Shown one piece after another: positions 63,121-64,000 of a stretch of DNA of 64,000 nucleotides. The stretch covers positions 310,001-374,000 of the forward strand of contig NW_027490254.1 of the NCBI RefSeq assembly GCF_050948175.1, in the 5' to 3' direction. The translations under genes and the position numbers were made by a program. The notes beneath the pieces were generated by a model. That model had not been told where the DNA came from. It did not search any database and saw only the letters and a list, made by a program, of their open reading frames with translations. Every line of letters starts with the position of its first letter. Position 1 is the stretch's first letter. The DNA is from Xylocopa sonorina. Its lineage: Eukaryota > Arthropoda > Insecta > Hymenoptera > Apidae.

Positions 63121-64000
63121 TATTTCCTAGCAAGGAAGTGTCGCATTTACATTCATTTGAATCGTAGGCGAGGAATGCATAACACTTCGCAATGAATATT
63201 ATATCTTATCATGAAACATAGATATGAGATGCAATATCTCGTTTTAAGAAGCATTTGAACTCTATTGCTTCGATACGTAGACATCTGCAAACGCTATTTC
63301 TTTGCAAGGAAGTGTCGCCTTTACATTCATTTGAAGTGTAGACGAGGAATACATAACACTTCGCAAATCATATTATATCTTACCATGAAACATAGAAATG
63401 AGATGCGACATCGCGTTCTAAGAAGCATTAGAACACTACTGCTACGATAGGTAGACATTTGCAAACCCTATTTCCTTGCAAGGAAGTGTCGCATTTACAT
63501 TCATTTGAAGTGTAGACGAGGAATACATAACACTTCGCAAATCATATTATATCTTACCATGAAACATAGAAATGAGATGCGATATCGCGTTTTAAGAATC
63601 ATAGGAACTCTATTGCTACGATACGTAGACATCTGCAAACGCTATTTCCTTGCAAAGAAGTGTCGCATTTACATTCATTTGACGTGTAGACGAGGAATAC
63701 ATAACACTTCGCAAATCATATTATATCTTACCATGAAACATAGAAATGAGATGCGATATCGCGTTTTAAGAATCGTAGGAACTCTATTGCTACGATACGT
63801 AGACATCTGCAAACGCTATTTCCTTGCAAGGAAGTGTCGCATTTACATTCATTTCAAGTTTAGGCGAGGAATACGTGACACTTCGCAAATCATATTATAT
63901 CTTACCATGAAACATCGAATTGAGATGCGATATCGCGTTTTAAGAAGCTTTAGAACTCTATTGCTACGATACCTAGACATCTGCAGACGCTATTTCCTAG
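63121..64000 (+). repeat. 20-monomer HOR, copy 2 (cut by the window end)
   Basis: 880 bp of the second copy are visible. I noticed two differences from copy 1: ATGAAACATAGATATG here against ATGAATCATAG near 59,732, and ATTTCAAGTTTAGG near 63,852 against ATTTGAAGTTTAGG. That is about 99.8% identity over the visible part. The block also resembles 61,381 onward at +1,740 (10 monomers) but with more changes. Confidence 0.87.

Larger units (their letters stand above)
49955..64000 (+). repeat. 174-bp satellite array, right arm, inverted orientation (about 81 monomers)
   Basis: The same monomer as the left arm but reverse-complemented throughout, beginning at the first base after the gap and running off the window end. 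The landmark ATGAAACATAGAAATGAG recurs about every 174 bp. This arm has variants that are rare or absent on the left: a frequent monomer type with GCAATATCTCG in place of GCGATATCGCG, a TTCCTAGCAAGG form of the central palindrome, and seven monomers lacking one T in GAAGTGTCGC. It lacks the left arm's CCATGG and GCGATGCAG marker monomers. Confidence 0.96.

Noticed and set aside
1..64000. CENP-B box (NTTCGNNNNANNCGGGN)
   Set aside because: The consensus has TTCG in a few places (CACTTCGCAAATC, CTTCGATACGTAG) but none is followed by the required CGGG spacing, so no box is claimed.
1..64000. SINE or tRNA-derived origin of the monomer
   Set aside because: I could not find a B-box-like GGTTCGANNCC, a poly-A tail or target-site duplications; only tandem organisation is seen.

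Overview
The whole window is one kind of sequence: an AT-rich (about 64% A+T in a representative unit) tandem satellite with a 174-bp monomer, about 286 copies left of an assembly gap and about 81 right of it. I found no unique sequence, transposon, RNA gene or credible protein gene. Tens of kilobases of pure, nucleosome-length satellite with nested higher-order repeats (HORs) is typical of eukaryotic centromeric, pericentromeric or subtelomeric heterochromatin. A 100-N run of the kind used for scaffold gaps also points to a eukaryotic genome assembly. I do not recognise the monomer family and cannot name the organism.

Left arm (1-49,854): all monomers share one orientation. Layout: an older, more varied part with an 18-monomer HOR (about 1,130-7,030) and a 10-monomer duplication (about 5,990-9,467); a mosaic (9,468-15,809) with a 3-monomer duplication; a 24-monomer HOR in three copies (about 15,810-26,990); an 11-monomer duplication (26,935-30,174); a mosaic (30,175-33,953); a near-perfect 23-monomer duplication of exactly 4,000 bp (33,954-41,960) with a 10-monomer duplication nested in each copy; a mosaic (41,961-46,150); another 10-monomer duplication (46,150-48,990); and a final stretch to the gap that resembles the 7-kb region again.

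Gap (49,855-49,954): 100 Ns. Right arm (49,955-64,000): the same satellite, but with every monomer reversed. It has its own variants and HORs: 25-monomer (4,343-4,344 bp), 15-monomer (2,609 bp) and 20-monomer (exactly 3,480 bp).

Three structural points stand out. First, 174 is a multiple of three and the consensus has one frame without stops, so the array is full of open frames in 58-residue units; I read these as an arithmetic by-product, not genes. Second, single-base-deletion (173-bp) monomers act as internal bar codes. From 7,511 to 49,595 the distance is 42,084 bp, which is 242 x 174 minus 24, and I count exactly 24 such deletions. Third, each monomer carries short dyads: a 14-bp perfect palindrome, a 10-bp perfect palindrome and two short inverted repeats. 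Dyad-rich monomers are a recognised trait of centromeric satellites, but no centromere function is shown here.
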